DNA of 64,000 nt from Opisthorchis felineus (taxonomy: Eukaryota; Platyhelminthes; Trematoda; Opisthorchiida; Opisthorchiidae). Each line of letters opens with the position of its first letter. Positions within the stretch are counted from its first letter, which is position 1. The translations under genes and the position numbers were made by a program. The stretch covers positions 869,913 through 933,912 of the forward strand of contig SJOL01006489.1 of the NCBI GenBank assembly GCA_004794785.1. The letters are read 5' to 3'. Of the stretch, positions 27,229 to 38,125 are shown piece after piece. Under the pieces are notes generated by a model, which worked only from the letters and a program-made list of their open reading frames with translations, ran no database searches and was not told the origin of the DNA.

Positions 27229-28224
27229 CACTAGAGTGTGACACACCAATATACCAATCTGGTTTCCAGCTAAAAGCCCATTGTCACTGTCGATAACCAA
27301 CGAGAAAGTAATCCTCATTCAAGCTAGTCAGACCCAATGACGAAGGGTTTCATCAAGACTCTTACAAGTGAATCCGAAAGCTCGGAGCCAGAAACATTTT
27401 AAGAGGAGATGGGGAGACAGCAATCAGTGCTATTTCAGGATGTATGTTCAGCGTCTTCATCGTAGCAAGCGCAGCGTTAACTTGTCGACTTCGCCTTGTT
27501 GACAGCACTAATCAGCAACCAGAGGTAGCTATGAGGAAGGTGTCGTGGATAAAACTAGTCCGGTCAATAGACAAAAAGACTGATCGCGAGCAAAATTAAG
27601 AAGCTCTTGAGCTGCAGCAGGCGAACTTATGTTTAGCAAATATAAAAGAGACTTTATCACGGATGACAGGCAGAAGTGAGTACAGGAACGACCCAGCAAT
27701 GATCGTTTCTGTTCTGTGGTGGCTACACGAATACAACAGGCAGAGTTAAGGTCCCACGTTCTGGCGTTTCGACTGGCAGTGAAACCATGTATTTCAAATT
27801 TAGGCAAACGCTCACGTTTGGCCTGCCACACTTCATCTTTGGGACTAACATGAAATTTCGACACTTTATCGAAATACGGATTATTGAACCCTAAACTTGG
27901 TACTTTAATAAAGTTTACCCAGTTCAAGTAGCAATTCGGGTTATGTACACATATTTCGTTCCATCTGATGCAACTATATTGGTCCCTATCCAGTTTGTCC
28001 ATTTTAAGCAGCTTCTAATTTAGGCAGTCAAACTAGAGTAAGTCCTCAAATTGTGTGGGACCGAGTACTATTGAAAAGCGACCAAGTTAAGTCCCCGCGT
28101 GCAATTTCCCGTAAGTTATGTTGTTACTAGAACAAATCGCGTATCTGGGTTGGTTTTTATGACCTGAGCACCGCTATTCTTCATAGGGATGAGGTAGAAT
28201 GCAGCAGAAACTTGGTGGACTTTG

Positions 28225-28300
28225 TTAATTATATTATATATTTATATATATTTGTACCTATTTATTTAATTTTATTTAATTTATATTTATTTATATTTAC
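28225..28300. repeat. AT-rich low-complexity tract
   Basis: A nearly pure A/T run built from TTTA/TATA units. Confidence 0.85.
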
Positions 28301-29239
28301 ACTCTTCAAAGGAATAATGAACTCACGCGAATACTGAAAACTGGAAAGTATGGTTCAATAACTGTTTACTTTTAAGTCTGCCTAGGTATCAGCGATTAGA
28401 TCAGCTAAACCATTTGGCGATGATCACCAGGTAAATGTATCAACACCAACCTTCCGGCATTCCCCTGAAATATTTTTTCTTGGTCACTTTCCACAGGAGT
28501 CTTACAAGTGGTCTCAAACCTAATAATCACATTTGGATTCTGTTGGCTCCTAAATCTCTCGGCTTTATACGCTGAAGCCGAAACCACAGAGTCGTCTTGG
28601 CCAGTTTATACACTAGGACGATGCCAGAAGAATCACCACGAGTTTAACGAAGCTGAAGCGCATCTATCCATCTATTTTCACCTCTGAAGCACTGAACAGT
28701 GAAGTGAGAGTGGTGATGAACTTCATGCCGAAGATCTGTGGCATTGCTGTGACTATGGTGGCTACACATAAACATTGCCAGATTGAGCCCTTCCATGACC
28801 AAAGTACATACAAACGAAAAAGTGGTTGAAATAATTTATAGAGTTGTATTACGCAACCGATAGGCTGCTGTTCTCATGTCGCGGCCGGCTACCAGGTTCA
28901 CAGTAACATAATACAGGACAGCGAAAATCCACGGGAATGAAACTGTAAGATGAAGGAAATGGGAGTCTTTTATTAGCAGCATGACAAGCTAATGGCATAT
29001 GTTCGTCAACTCAGATAATTCAATGGGTACAAGGATAACAAGCCTGAAGCCGAGTGCAAAACGTAGGTGTCTGGCCAGTTTTTACTCGTTTACTTCCCGA
29101 CTACAGAAACTTATTCTGCGAACACCGTAGGCATGGAACTTCTAAAAAGTCACAGTCGTTTTACAACTCAGCAAGAAACAGTTAAACATGTGAACCTCAT
29201 GAGGAACAAAGTCCGGAATCTGTAGTGTGACTCAAAACT

Positions 29240-29360
29240 CCTTAGAGTTTTGTGTTATTCACACTGCTGATGATTCTCAATAAAGATGAAACAGCTGTAC
29301 AGTGCTTCTCGGATTTTTAGCACACACTGGCTTCACTGACAGGATGAATTCTCTATTGGA
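29240..29360 (+). mobile_element. Family A fragment with intact ribozyme
   Basis: The right-hand end of a family A element: hammerhead followed by the TGCTTCTCGG arm and the CACTGGCTTCACTGACAGG tail. The tRNA-like head is missing or unrecognisable to the left. Confidence 0.75.
29260..29306 (+). ncRNA. Hammerhead ribozyme, minimal type I, family A
   Basis: Best-preserved copy. CTGATGA at 29267-29273 and GAAA at 29288-29291. Stem I has five continuous pairs (29262-29266 with 29300-29304). Stem II has three pairs around loop CAATAA (29275-29277 with 29284-29286), with a T/T mismatch next to the core where G-C is usual. Stem III is the perfect palindrome ACAGCTGT (29291-29298), with no separate loop. 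The predicted cut is between A29299 and C29300. The fold follows from the sequence; activity is inferred. Confidence 0.8.
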
Positions 29361-32300
29361 AATTTCTAAATGTCCTCCAGCTACCGATCATAAACTTGAC
29401 CGCCGGTTTTGATAAGATCAACCTTTATAGTCACCTTCGTGTTCACTTCGGAGCCCGGTTCTCAGTGCTGATTTTTATAACTAATCAAGTGTTTAGCAAG
29501 ACCTTCGTTAACGAAACAAGTGTCAGTCGACTAAGTGAGATCAACTCGACCGTCGGACCTGATTTACATTGTGGCTGAAACGTGCTGAAACCAAGACGAT
29601 TTCGTTCAAATTCTCGGTACGTAGTGATATTATGATCCAGACAGGCGGGCGTGACTCACAATGGTCTCTTTTGCAGGCTTAGGATTTTCGTTGGGTCGTT
29701 CCGGCTAACTTCGACTGAGTTATTGCACGGGTCAGATAGACCCATAGATAGGAATACACTCAAACGTTGCAGTATATCAAAGATTGAAAGAATCCTTCGC
29801 CAAAACATTGCTAACGTGTTTTTTTTTGAAGGCAAGTAAATTTTAGTGTGCTTCAGAAGTTACACGTTGCGTAACATAAAGTGACATCCATTGCCGGATA
29901 ATTTTCTCAGTGGGTTTGTATATCATTCTACCGGAAAATACACAGTGCTTCAACCTGATGAGGAAATGAAACTCAACCGTATTGACAGACTAGCTACCTT
30001 TTTCCACGTTGTTGATACATCAAATAAGAACGTGACTTCAATGCAAACCAGGGAGAAAGGCGCCAGTTCTTTGTAAATCGCTGTTCTAGTCACGGAGAAA
30101 ATGGATGGGGTTATAAATGTTTAATTTTGACTCCCATAGCAACAAGGAAAGTGATGAGGCACTACTTCTTCCCTGGTCGGTCTGACGCATTTACGATGTT
30201 TCACACCCGCTTTAGAACCCTCTGATAACCTCTAGTTTTGCTGGGTGAGCTTGTTGAACTGATGATAGACCCATCAAGAACGTCCGTCTTAGCGTTCACG
30301 CTCCCTTGGTTTTTCTTCTTCTCAGAGAGTACCAGCAATCTGCTGGCATGTTCAGGCAACTTGAAGCTGATTCATCGCACGGGCTACATCAGCTTAATCT
30401 CAACCCTAACTGATTAAGGTCGAACTATCCTAGAACCAAGCTGTGCATCCTCCTACTGTCTATCTGACACAACGGGCCCTTTGCACCATAGCAAAACCTG
30501 AAGGCAGTGATGCACTAAAAGTACCGGTACTTGTCGTTGATACAACAAGGGTGACCGATAGACCAAAACTTTTGCTCAGCTTCTGTGAACTCTTTTGATT
30601 GCACACTGATTACATTCGGGCTTGGGAAGTTTGAAGAACGATCGGCAGTCTCGTTCAATCCTTGATTTGGTTGCTGATGCGACATACTAAACTGAGATAG
30701 CCACAGCTGCAGATGAAACTCGATTTGCCCTGTTAACAAGAAGCTGTGGAGACAGTATCGTTAGGACAAGATGAGTCCGTTTATTTGCCATCAGGCCATA
30801 TAGTGCAGATAGCAATGGTGAAGCTGCACTTCCACCCAGTATAACTGTTACCGGTATGTACATTCAGAAACCCGTTAATGCCCCTATCATCTTGCCTGTA
30901 CAGAAGTAAACGTCGTTGACACCTAACCATTGCATTCGTCACAACTCCCCTACTTGAATAATTCTGTCATTCACGGTGTTCGATCGTAATGCATGAAGTT
31001 TCCTTCATCATATCCTGTAGATGAAATGGATCCGTAGCATTTTATGAGGGTTGTGGATCCGAATCCTTTGGTCGGGTTGTCAGTGTTTTGCTTAATCAGC
31101 AGTCTCTGGAAGCTGACTCAACGATGTTTTGTTCTCGTATTATTGTGCGTTGTTTGTTTGTACTTTGCACTGAAGTCTCTAACATTGACCTACTCATCCG
31201 CATGCACAACAATTTTGCTCAAAACAAATAGATTAGGTGTATCAGATTGCCGCTTTTTGTTTCGACTGGGATTCGTGACGTTCCGCTAGCTTAGACGTAA
31301 ATATTGAGCCCACGGCTGTTTCGAATTTGTCAGCGGAAATTATTGCCGTCCATTACATCTTTCTTTCCAGGCCATTTGGTGACCATGCATTCCGCCACAT
31401 CGGTCGATGTGAGTCGGGTCACCCGTATCTCAGGCATCAGCAACATCAGCGACTACGTTAAGTACTCATTGCTTTCTCTCAAGCGATCTATTTTAACTGT
31501 TCGACTCCTTGTTTGTCCATACCAACCGAGTAAACGATAACAATTATGTAGGCTCATGTCAAAGTGGAGGTGAGGGTAGAAAGTTAAACAGTAACGACTG
31601 AAGTTCACTCAGCTTATTCTGCCTTTTAGCCCAAGTATCTCGGGCGTGTCAAACGAAATTGGAGCTGGGGATTCCGGTTGTTCTTCAACTCAGGCACTTA
31701 TTATCAGTTCCACGTGGTTTCGTGTAAATAGTGTACGAGGAGAAATTCATCTTCCAGATGCAATCAAATCAAGCCATAATCAGAATTACCGGAAAAATCG
31801 GCTGACTGAACGTGATTAAACTAGCTTTCATTAGCAACCACTTGGGTATGTGTAGCCCAGTAATTGACTGAGTGAACTGCAGGTTATCTGGGAAATGGTG
31901 ATTCCATCATGATATCAGTGCAGAAACTGATTGGAGATTGTTGGTTTTTTGTCTACTTCACCGGAAACTAATCAGATATCGGGTAGCTTAGTCATCCTGG
32001 GTTGTTGCACTGTTCCTAGAGCCAACATAGGTCAGAGGTATCACTTCATATAAAGTACCGAAGCGTTATCTGACTGCTATCCTAACTACACCATCTTGCA
32101 TGCTACATTTTATACTGATGAAGCTGTGAACTTTGGAATCTGCCGTTTTCATCGTACCTTTAACTAAAGTGACATCAAGCTGAGAAATGCGGTGTAGCAG
32201 CGCTATACCACCTTGAAAATGGCTGTATTTTTGCTGTAAACGTCGATCGCATCATACTGGGCTGAATTGTGCACATTTTTCGAGACCATGATGAACCCAT

Positions 32301-33316
32301 TTCCCATGACTTGTGAGCCCCAGTCGGCTTGGCCTCTTAGAATTAGGATCATGTAAGAATGTCGTCTAACTTTAAGGTTTACAGGTGTTTAATCAGGAGC
32401 TGAATAAATTTCCGTTGTTGTTCTTTCTTAATAGTTAATTTTGCCTATGACGGCAATATGCAAGCATGTATTGAGTTACATGGACACCAAATCACTCATG
32501 TTGCCTAAGCCTGATGGTCCAGTAATGTCTGGGCATCATAATGCAATAATAAAGAAGGACGGAATCTAACATCAAATATCTACAAATTTGGTATTGCTTC
32601 AGATCTTCATGTTGGAGTCCGTGAGTGAAAGAGCTTCAGTCAGTTGAATAGATTATCAGGCTACGCATGTGTTTGCAGTGGGTTCGCACATTTGGGGTAA
32701 ATTTCGAAACTTAAAGGCTTGAACAGTGCTTTATTTGGATATGGGTTAGTGATATTGAGGACATGTTCAAACTACTCTATTGGAAAACGGGGCCTACTGT
32801 TGGGATGGTTGTTTTTAAACGTAGCTGGGTTAATCAGGAGGATTTCCGTCTCCTTGTTGGTCCTTTTTCGATAAATTCTACTGCGTTTTCTCCGTCAATT
32901 CTCGTTTGTTGCCATGTTTAATTTCAAGGCACATCACTTTTGATTGCAAAGCTTCACGCACCGCGATTTAATTGATGGCATCTGACCATGCTTCCGACTC
33001 AGGACAATTGCAGCCTTTGTGCGCCCTGAGACATTTTCATCCGGGTCATCTTAAAATACTCACCTTACTCTTCTAAATTGGCATGCTATCAGTTTTTCTC
33101 TTTCCGAGTTGTTCACTTGGCACTGCGTCAAAAACAGAGGGTGTTGCACCAAGTCTGCACACAAATCACAGAAACTAAAACCATCCAATGACCGATGAGC
33201 GTAATCGACGGACCTGATTGGCCGGCAACGCCACTACGTGATTGACTGAAATCGAATCGGAACAAGCCACTTAAGTCTCAAGAACTCCGGCAATCTGGTC
33301 GGTTGGCACACAAAAC
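29361..33316. other. No confirmed gene; weak exon-like pieces
   Basis: Upstream flank of the esterase-like gene. An exon-like piece at 31371-31456 has a good acceptor (TTCTTTCCAG) and a GTTAAGT donor, but its peptide matches nothing known. Frames near 29396-30076 are similarly unassigned. No TATA box or other promoter could be supported. Confidence 0.4.
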
Positions 33317-33367
33317 ATGAGCTCCGGTGCCCGGCAAAGACCTCCAAGATTTTTACTTGGGAAATAA
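33317..33367 (+). promoter_or_regulatory. Upstream ORF of the esterase-like gene
   Basis: An ATG at 33317 opens a 16-codon frame (MSSGARQRPPRFLLGK) ending at TAA 33365-33367, one base before the main ATG at 33369. If it lies in the mature leader, translation of the main frame would need leaky scanning or reinitiation. The leader's start is unknown, so its presence in the mRNA is inferred. Confidence 0.5.
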
Positions 33368-33368
33368 G

Positions 33369-35312
33369 ATGGAAGGAACTGCGCAGTCATCTAGGGGTGC
33401 AGACGCAGATAATAAATTTGTAAACCAGTCGTTGTGGGACGAGGACACGTACGACCGATCCCCTTCTGTTTCCAACCTGCGAGTGGGCGGATTAAGACGT
33501 CGTGTGTCCAGCGCATGCTGCTTGAATGTGTTCCTACTGCTGGCCCTACTAATTGCTATCTCTGTGATTATGTATTTTCTCATCAGTCCGCTCTCTGGTC
33601 GTACTCACCCTCCCGTGAAATCTGTGGTTTCTACTTTTTGTGGAATTGTACAGGGTACCGAATCAAATGGTGTTGTATCTTTCCTTGGATTGCCGTATGC
33701 TCTTCCTCCACTTGGTCAATATCGTTTCAAGCGGCCAGTAGAGCTAACCACAACCCATTTATGTGCACAAGCATGGGCAAACAATAATTCTTCTGCGAAT
33801 ACTGATTCATACAATGCAACCGCATACAAATCCCCTTGTCTGCAGCTCTCACCAGTCACGGATAAGGTAATCGGAAATGAAGATTGTTTGTACCTAAATG
33901 TTTTCGTCCCCGCCATGGCCCTGACTTCTTCCAAAACAGAGCTTAGACCTGTCATCGTCGTACTAAATGGTTTATTTTTCACCTACGGTGGAGCAAGCGG
34001 TCTTCCTGTAAGTCAAGGCCAGCAGCCGCAACCAAGGACAGTGGAGTTAGTTGATGCTATCCATGTGACGCTGAACTATCGCATTGGACCTCTAGGTTTC
34101 CTGATGCATCCAGAGACTAAGGAAGCCAATATTGGTCTTTATGACCAGCTGGCAGCGCTACGTTGGGTGAGAAACAATATTGGTGCGTTCGGAGGTGATG
34201 CGGCTCGTGTAACCCTCTTTGGTTACGGTTCTGGAGCGACCTGTGCGTTGGCATTAGCTTTCAGTTCACTAGGTCAGAACCTTTTCGATAACTTGTGGGT
34301 GTCCGCCCCGGCTGTTCGAAAACCGCACTGTTCACTTCAAGAAGCGGTGGACAATTCACGTCGGTTGTATTCTTGTGAACCAGGTAACACAAGACCGTGC
34401 TCGAATGGATTGTTAGCAGACCCGAAAGATATCGTCCGTCTATGGAATTGGGCACGTATTGAGTCGTGGATGAAAGACTCTCTCTTCAGTCTTCCATCTT
34501 TTGCGCAAATACAGGGCGGGGCTGAACAAGATTGGGTGGACCGAATCTTGATAGTGGACTACGAAATGATTGACCCTAAAAGATGGTATCGACCAATCTA
34601 TCACCTATCCACAGTATTAGGTCAGACAGCCCATGAAACCGCCCTGTTTGTCAGTCCAATTACTGTACCCTTTTGGGATGAAAGCTTTTATCGACGGTAC
34701 CTTATAAATACTCTGACCAGTGGGACAAAAATAGGCCAAGACATAATTGATCAGTATCTGATTGTCAGTAATAAAACCACATATTGTTCCCACCCTAGAT
34801 CGGGTAATTCATTCGGGTTTGACGTTGAGGCACGGATGACCGGTCTAATAACCGATGCACGTTGCACCTGTCCATTGGTGGAGACTGTCCAACAGTTGGC
34901 TTCCTCACATGGGAATTTTGTATATCATTACTACCTTTTCGGTCAACATCGCAGATTTGACCCGTATTCATTCACTTCCTTTGTATCCCTATCATTCCAT
35001 GGTTGGGACGGAATGGTCTATCTCCGTGGCTATACAACACATCCTGACTATATCCAATCTATGCTGGATCAAAATGACCATGATCACATGGAGGATTTGG
35101 GAAGACAGAGTGATTTGCTCAACACTGCAATGCATGAATTTTCTCGAACAGGCCGTATTCTTAGTTGGAACCCCGTTGAACCGGGCAATACTCCCGTGAA
35201 CCTGATTGAAAACGGGGCAGTTTGTAATCCACCAAAGTTTGTCGAAGAACGTTGTCGTTTGTGGAAACTGGTAACAAACGGTAATCCACTGGACTTGGCG
35301 TGGAGAAGCTGA
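33369..35312 (+). CDS. Type II membrane carboxylesterase-like adhesion protein, catalytically dead
   Basis: 647 residues, uninterrupted. The ATG at 33369 has A at -3 and G at +4; an in-frame TGA at 33318 and no earlier in-frame ATG limit the start. Residues 1-50 are a hydrophilic tail ending in RRR (43-45), followed by one hydrophobic helix (about 51-72), so the N-terminus is probably cytoplasmic. From about 83 to the end is a whole type-B carboxylesterase domain: EDCLYLNVFVP signature (171-181), NYRIGPLGFL (236-245), and DQ..ALRWVRNNIGAFGGD. The nucleophile elbow is FGYGSGA, so Gly287 sits where catalytic Ser belongs. The oxyanion HGG is NGL (200-202). Glu423 and His544 of the triad remain. 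Cys157/Cys173 fit the first cholinesterase disulfide. N-glycosylation sequons at 139, 140, 149 and 468. There is no C-terminal anchor, unlike neuroligin. The topology matches Drosophila neurotactin, so a role in cell adhesion is inferred. The nearest plus-strand AATAAA is at 36375. Confidence 0.93.
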   Translation: MEGTAQSSRGADADNKFVNQSLWDEDTYDRSPSVSNLRVGGLRRRVSSACCLNVFLLLALLIAISVIMYFLISPLSGRTHPPVKSVVSTFCGIVQGTESNGVVSFLGLPYALPPLGQYRFKRPVELTTTHLCAQAWANNNSSANTDSYNATAYKSPCLQLSPVTDKVIGNEDCLYLNVFVPAMALTSSKTELRPVIVVLNGLFFTYGGASGLPVSQGQQPQPRTVELVDAIHVTLNYRIGPLGFLMHPETKEANIGLYDQLAALRWVRNNIGAFGGDAARVTLFGYGSGATCALALAFSSLGQNLFDNLWVSAPAVRKPHCSLQEAVDNSRRLYSCEPGNTRPCSNGLLADPKDIVRLWNWARIESWMKDSLFSLPSFAQIQGGAEQDWVDRILIVDYEMIDPKRWYRPIYHLSTVLGQTAHETALFVSPITVPFWDESFYRRYLINTLTSGTKIGQDIIDQYLIVSNKTTYCSHPRSGNSFGFDVEARMTGLITDARCTCPLVETVQQLASSHGNFVYHYYLFGQHRRFDPYSFTSFVSLSFHGWDGMVYLRGYTTHPDYIQSMLDQNDHDHMEDLGRQSDLLNTAMHEFSRTGRILSWNPVEPGNTPVNLIENGAVCNPPKFVEERCRLWKLVTNGNPLDLAWRS

Positions 35313-36490
35313 ACACTATGTATGTTAGTATATGTGTATGAGCGAACATGCGTAGCGATTTGTTGTAAGCATTTTCCTTCTTTCTTTATCACCACAGTCT
35401 TTCATATTATATTATTCAACGCTGGAACATGTAGCTTGATCTAGATGGAGATGGTTATAGTAAATAATTATCGACAATACGATTATTTTTATCCTGAAAA
35501 CTAGGATTGATGAAGCGGGGCTGTATGGCGTAGATGTATAAATCACGAACAGAACATCCAGATGGTCTAGACTAACTTGAAGAAGGTCAGTTATAAAAAA
35601 ATGACGAGTCCCTGAAGGAGGCCATCTGATATGATTGTGTGATAACAAATGTTTGCTACCCAATATCGTCCTGGTAAGATCTCCACCAGTTTGCATTTTC
35701 TTTGGGTAGTTACAGAAGGCCATTCCACACCTACGGTTTTTACACATTTTAATGGGGAAAAATTTAATACTCTAGTGAGTCGGAATGGGGTTGATTCTAA
35801 TCACCACGTAGCCTAGCAATGAAGAACAAAAACTGTATGAACTTTTGCAAACCACTCGGTGGAAAATTTGAAGCTCATTTGAAGTAGGATACACAAAAAG
35901 TAACAGGAGTGTTCTTTTAGTCAGGTTGAAACACTGAGTCCTTTTTATCAGGAAAGAAGACGTGCGCCGCGATATGTATCTGCTCTTTATCTTGACAAAA
36001 CGTGCTTGGCATAGAAAAGTGCGATGAGTCAGTTCGATTTCTTCTAGAAATTTGATCAGTTGAGAGTAGACACGTGTTATATCCAACTTTTTCACGGTTC
36101 TGTAAGATAAGCTGATCAATGACAAACCCGCGAGATCTGATTTGAAAACAAAAGCAGGTAGTCCAGAAAGGGAATCCACTACGCGTTTCTTTCTGAGTGG
36201 GATTCACTACTACGTGAAGATTTTGATAACATTTTAGTTGAGTTATCTCCAGGAGGAGCAACACAGTGAAGTGGAACAGAGTACCACTGATGTTGAAGAA
36301 CTAGCAGACAACAACGAACTTTCGCATAGGTCAAGGAGATTCTTTCATCTTCCACTGCAGGACAGCTGTGTGGTAATAAAAAACGAAACGGAGCTGTGCA
36401 CAGAAGAAGTTGGTTGAATAGCAGTCCAAATTGAGGCTAAAATAGACTTTATGACAGTGGTTAGGAGGCAGTTGAGATAGATACTGTCCC
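35313..36490. other. 3' flank of the esterase-like gene; no gene seen
   Basis: Minus-strand frames at 35772-36179 and 35917-36264 overlap each other and match nothing I know. The AATAAA at 36375-36380 is the first canonical polyadenylation signal on the plus strand after the stop. Confidence 0.45.
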
Positions 36491-36494
36491 CAGT

Positions 36495-36800
36495 GTGGGA
36501 GGAACCAGTAAGGAATGGATTAGTACATTTGTCACTCCGTATGATGCGGAAACATTTGAGGTCAACCAGAAAGTGCTGAGCACAGCCAACATTAGTTTAT
36601 CGCTTCAGAAAGGAAAAAAACAGTATTTATGCAATCGAGGGATCGCTTCGAATGAAGGGACTAGGGATTGTGTATATAGATAAATGCCTTACTAAGGTCT
36701 ATATAGGTTAGACGATGAGGGAACTATACCCTAGAATCGATGAGCACTGCAATGAAATAGAACCTGCTCAATTTCATGCAAGTTTCTCTGTAGTCTATCA
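36495..36800 (+). pseudogene. Penelope-like element GIY-YIG endonuclease relic
   Basis: The frame from 36495 gives a C-terminal Penelope-like context ending in CVYR. A +1 shift at about 36684-36694 continues with KVYIG, an in-frame TAG where Gln is usual, then TMRELYPRIDEHCNEI. This matches the order VY...VYIG-(Q/E)T-R-L--RI-EH of the GIY-YIG nuclease at the C-terminus of Penelope-like polyproteins. At least one frameshift and one stop break it. No reverse transcriptase was recognised upstream, so the copy is probably 5'-truncated. A hammerhead-like module follows about 110-130 bases downstream, where a Penelope-like terminal repeat is expected. Confidence 0.7.
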
Positions 36801-36910
36801 GTCTTAACACTTACTAGCCCTTGCTTGCAAGCAAAATCTCCTAGGCGACACTTAACACTTATTTGTCCTGCATGTAGCAGATCTTGCTGATTGGTTCTCC
36901 TTCTGCTTTA

Positions 36911-36985
36911 AAACCAAGTCACATGGCCTGATGAAACATTTGTGTCAAAAGCGAAACCTCTCCCACCAATAAATCCACCGATTGT
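36911..36985 (+). ncRNA. Hammerhead-like module D at Penelope-like 3' end
   Basis: CTGATGA at 36928-36934 and GAAA at 36953-36956 flank a hairpin (CATTTG-TGT-CAAAAG, one mismatch). The following CCACCAATAAATCCACCGAT block is shared with the copies at 40.2 and 61.9 kb. Stem I and the cleavage site could not be paired convincingly, so this is hammerhead-like, not a confirmed ribozyme. Confidence 0.5.
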
Positions 36986-36999
36986 CTTCTAAATTTTCT

Positions 37000-37974
37000 G
37001 AAATTCTGTCCTCTTATTTTAGGGAGTCAACGGGTTCCCTGCATATTTCACGGCTTTCCGAAGGATAAGTGTGGTGGACAATAATTCAGAGACCTTTAGG
37101 CCGATGACGTTACACAAGTGAGAAAAAACATTTCAGACCTAGCTACAGTACTCCAGCTTTCATAGACCCTAAAAAGCCTGACAAATTCGGTTGTTTTTGA
37201 GAAGTCTCATAATGGTGAGATGAGGACGTTTAAGATCGTTCGTTATGGCTCGGTGTTGCACAAGTCGTTTTCCAGCCTAAAGAAGTTATCTATCAGATTG
37301 GTGACTTTAAAAAAACCAAGGTAATCTGTCCGTATCAGAGGGGTGGAAGGGATGGTGTTTATAATAACCCAATGCTTTTGAGTACTTCACACGATACTAA
37401 AAGCAGTTTGCCATTATAATAATGGTCGGGATTGTTAACAGTGAACTATTGCTATTGCGGCCGACCATCTTCGTTGCGCAACTCCTATGACCACTCCAAT
37501 AACTGTTGAGGAAGAGCCACCAACATTCGGCCAAAATCCTCTACCATCTCAGAAAGCCCAACAACGGAGTGAGCTGAGGGTTCCATTTCAGAAGAGACAA
37601 TAAAACCAAAACGGTGCATGAGTAAATGCAAAAAGCTTCATATACGAGTTGATTGATACCTGCAGCAACAACGGAAACGATAACGTCAGACGAGATGATA
37701 CGAGATAGTGGCATACGTGGGCAAGGAAATACTCCAGAACCATCGTTCCATATGTTTGGAACGCTCAAGAAGTCACAGTCATCGTAAGCGTATTACTGGC
37801 AATGTGATTAATACTAAGGTCATGTGTATGCCTTGGCTGAGATGCTGACAACTCCAAATTGTCGCCAGCACCTTGCACTGCATCACCTGCTAATAATCAT
37901 CAGCTGGTAATTTTAAACAAATGATGACTGTTCATCATTAACTGTATAAATTCCCGTGCTACAGCTTATATCCA
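37000..37974. other. No recognisable gene
   Basis: Nothing supported between the Penelope-like relic and the degraded family A piece. Confidence 0.5.
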
Positions 37975-38125
37975 GGGTGTCACAATAGTAAAGCAGTGGC
38001 TATTACACGTTTAGGAGTTCGAACATTTATAGAAATTCGTGAAATGCTCACTGATGGTAGTTTCCAAGGAGGACATAGCACCTCTAGCGTTTCTTGGATT
38101 TTCGGCATAGATTGACAGGACAAAC
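37975..38125 (+). mobile_element. Strongly degraded family A element
   Basis: GGAGTTCGAAC (B-box-like), GAAATTCGTGAAATGCTCACTGATGG (37.0-38.06 kb junction region), a CCAAGGAGGAC stem II remnant, then TTTCTTGGATTTTCGGCATAGA appear in the order of family A. The ribozyme core is destroyed (CTGATGG at 38051; no GAAA). Confidence 0.45.

Larger units (their letters stand above)
26046..29239. other. No recognisable gene; small repeat pieces only
   Basis: Apart from the family B scrap and the AT-rich tract listed separately, I see nothing supported. The minus frame at 27529-28002 (157 codons) is the longest unassigned frame. It has no recognised domain and no splice or start context that sets it apart. 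Confidence 0.45.

Noticed and set aside
27529..28002. 157-codon minus-strand frame as a gene
   Set aside because: No recognised motif, and its length is only slightly above chance expectation.
33327..33368. Longer N-terminus of the esterase-like protein starting 14 codons earlier
   Set aside because: That start is a GTG, with TGA in frame at 33318. The ATG at 33369 has a good eukaryotic start context.
33369..35312. Active acetylcholinesterase or carboxylesterase
   Set aside because: The nucleophile serine is replaced by Gly287 and the oxyanion HGG by NGL; there is no classical GxSxG.
37907..37913. Hammerhead-like TCATCAG in the region after the Penelope-like relic
   Set aside because: The minus-strand continuation lacks GAAA and any stem II.
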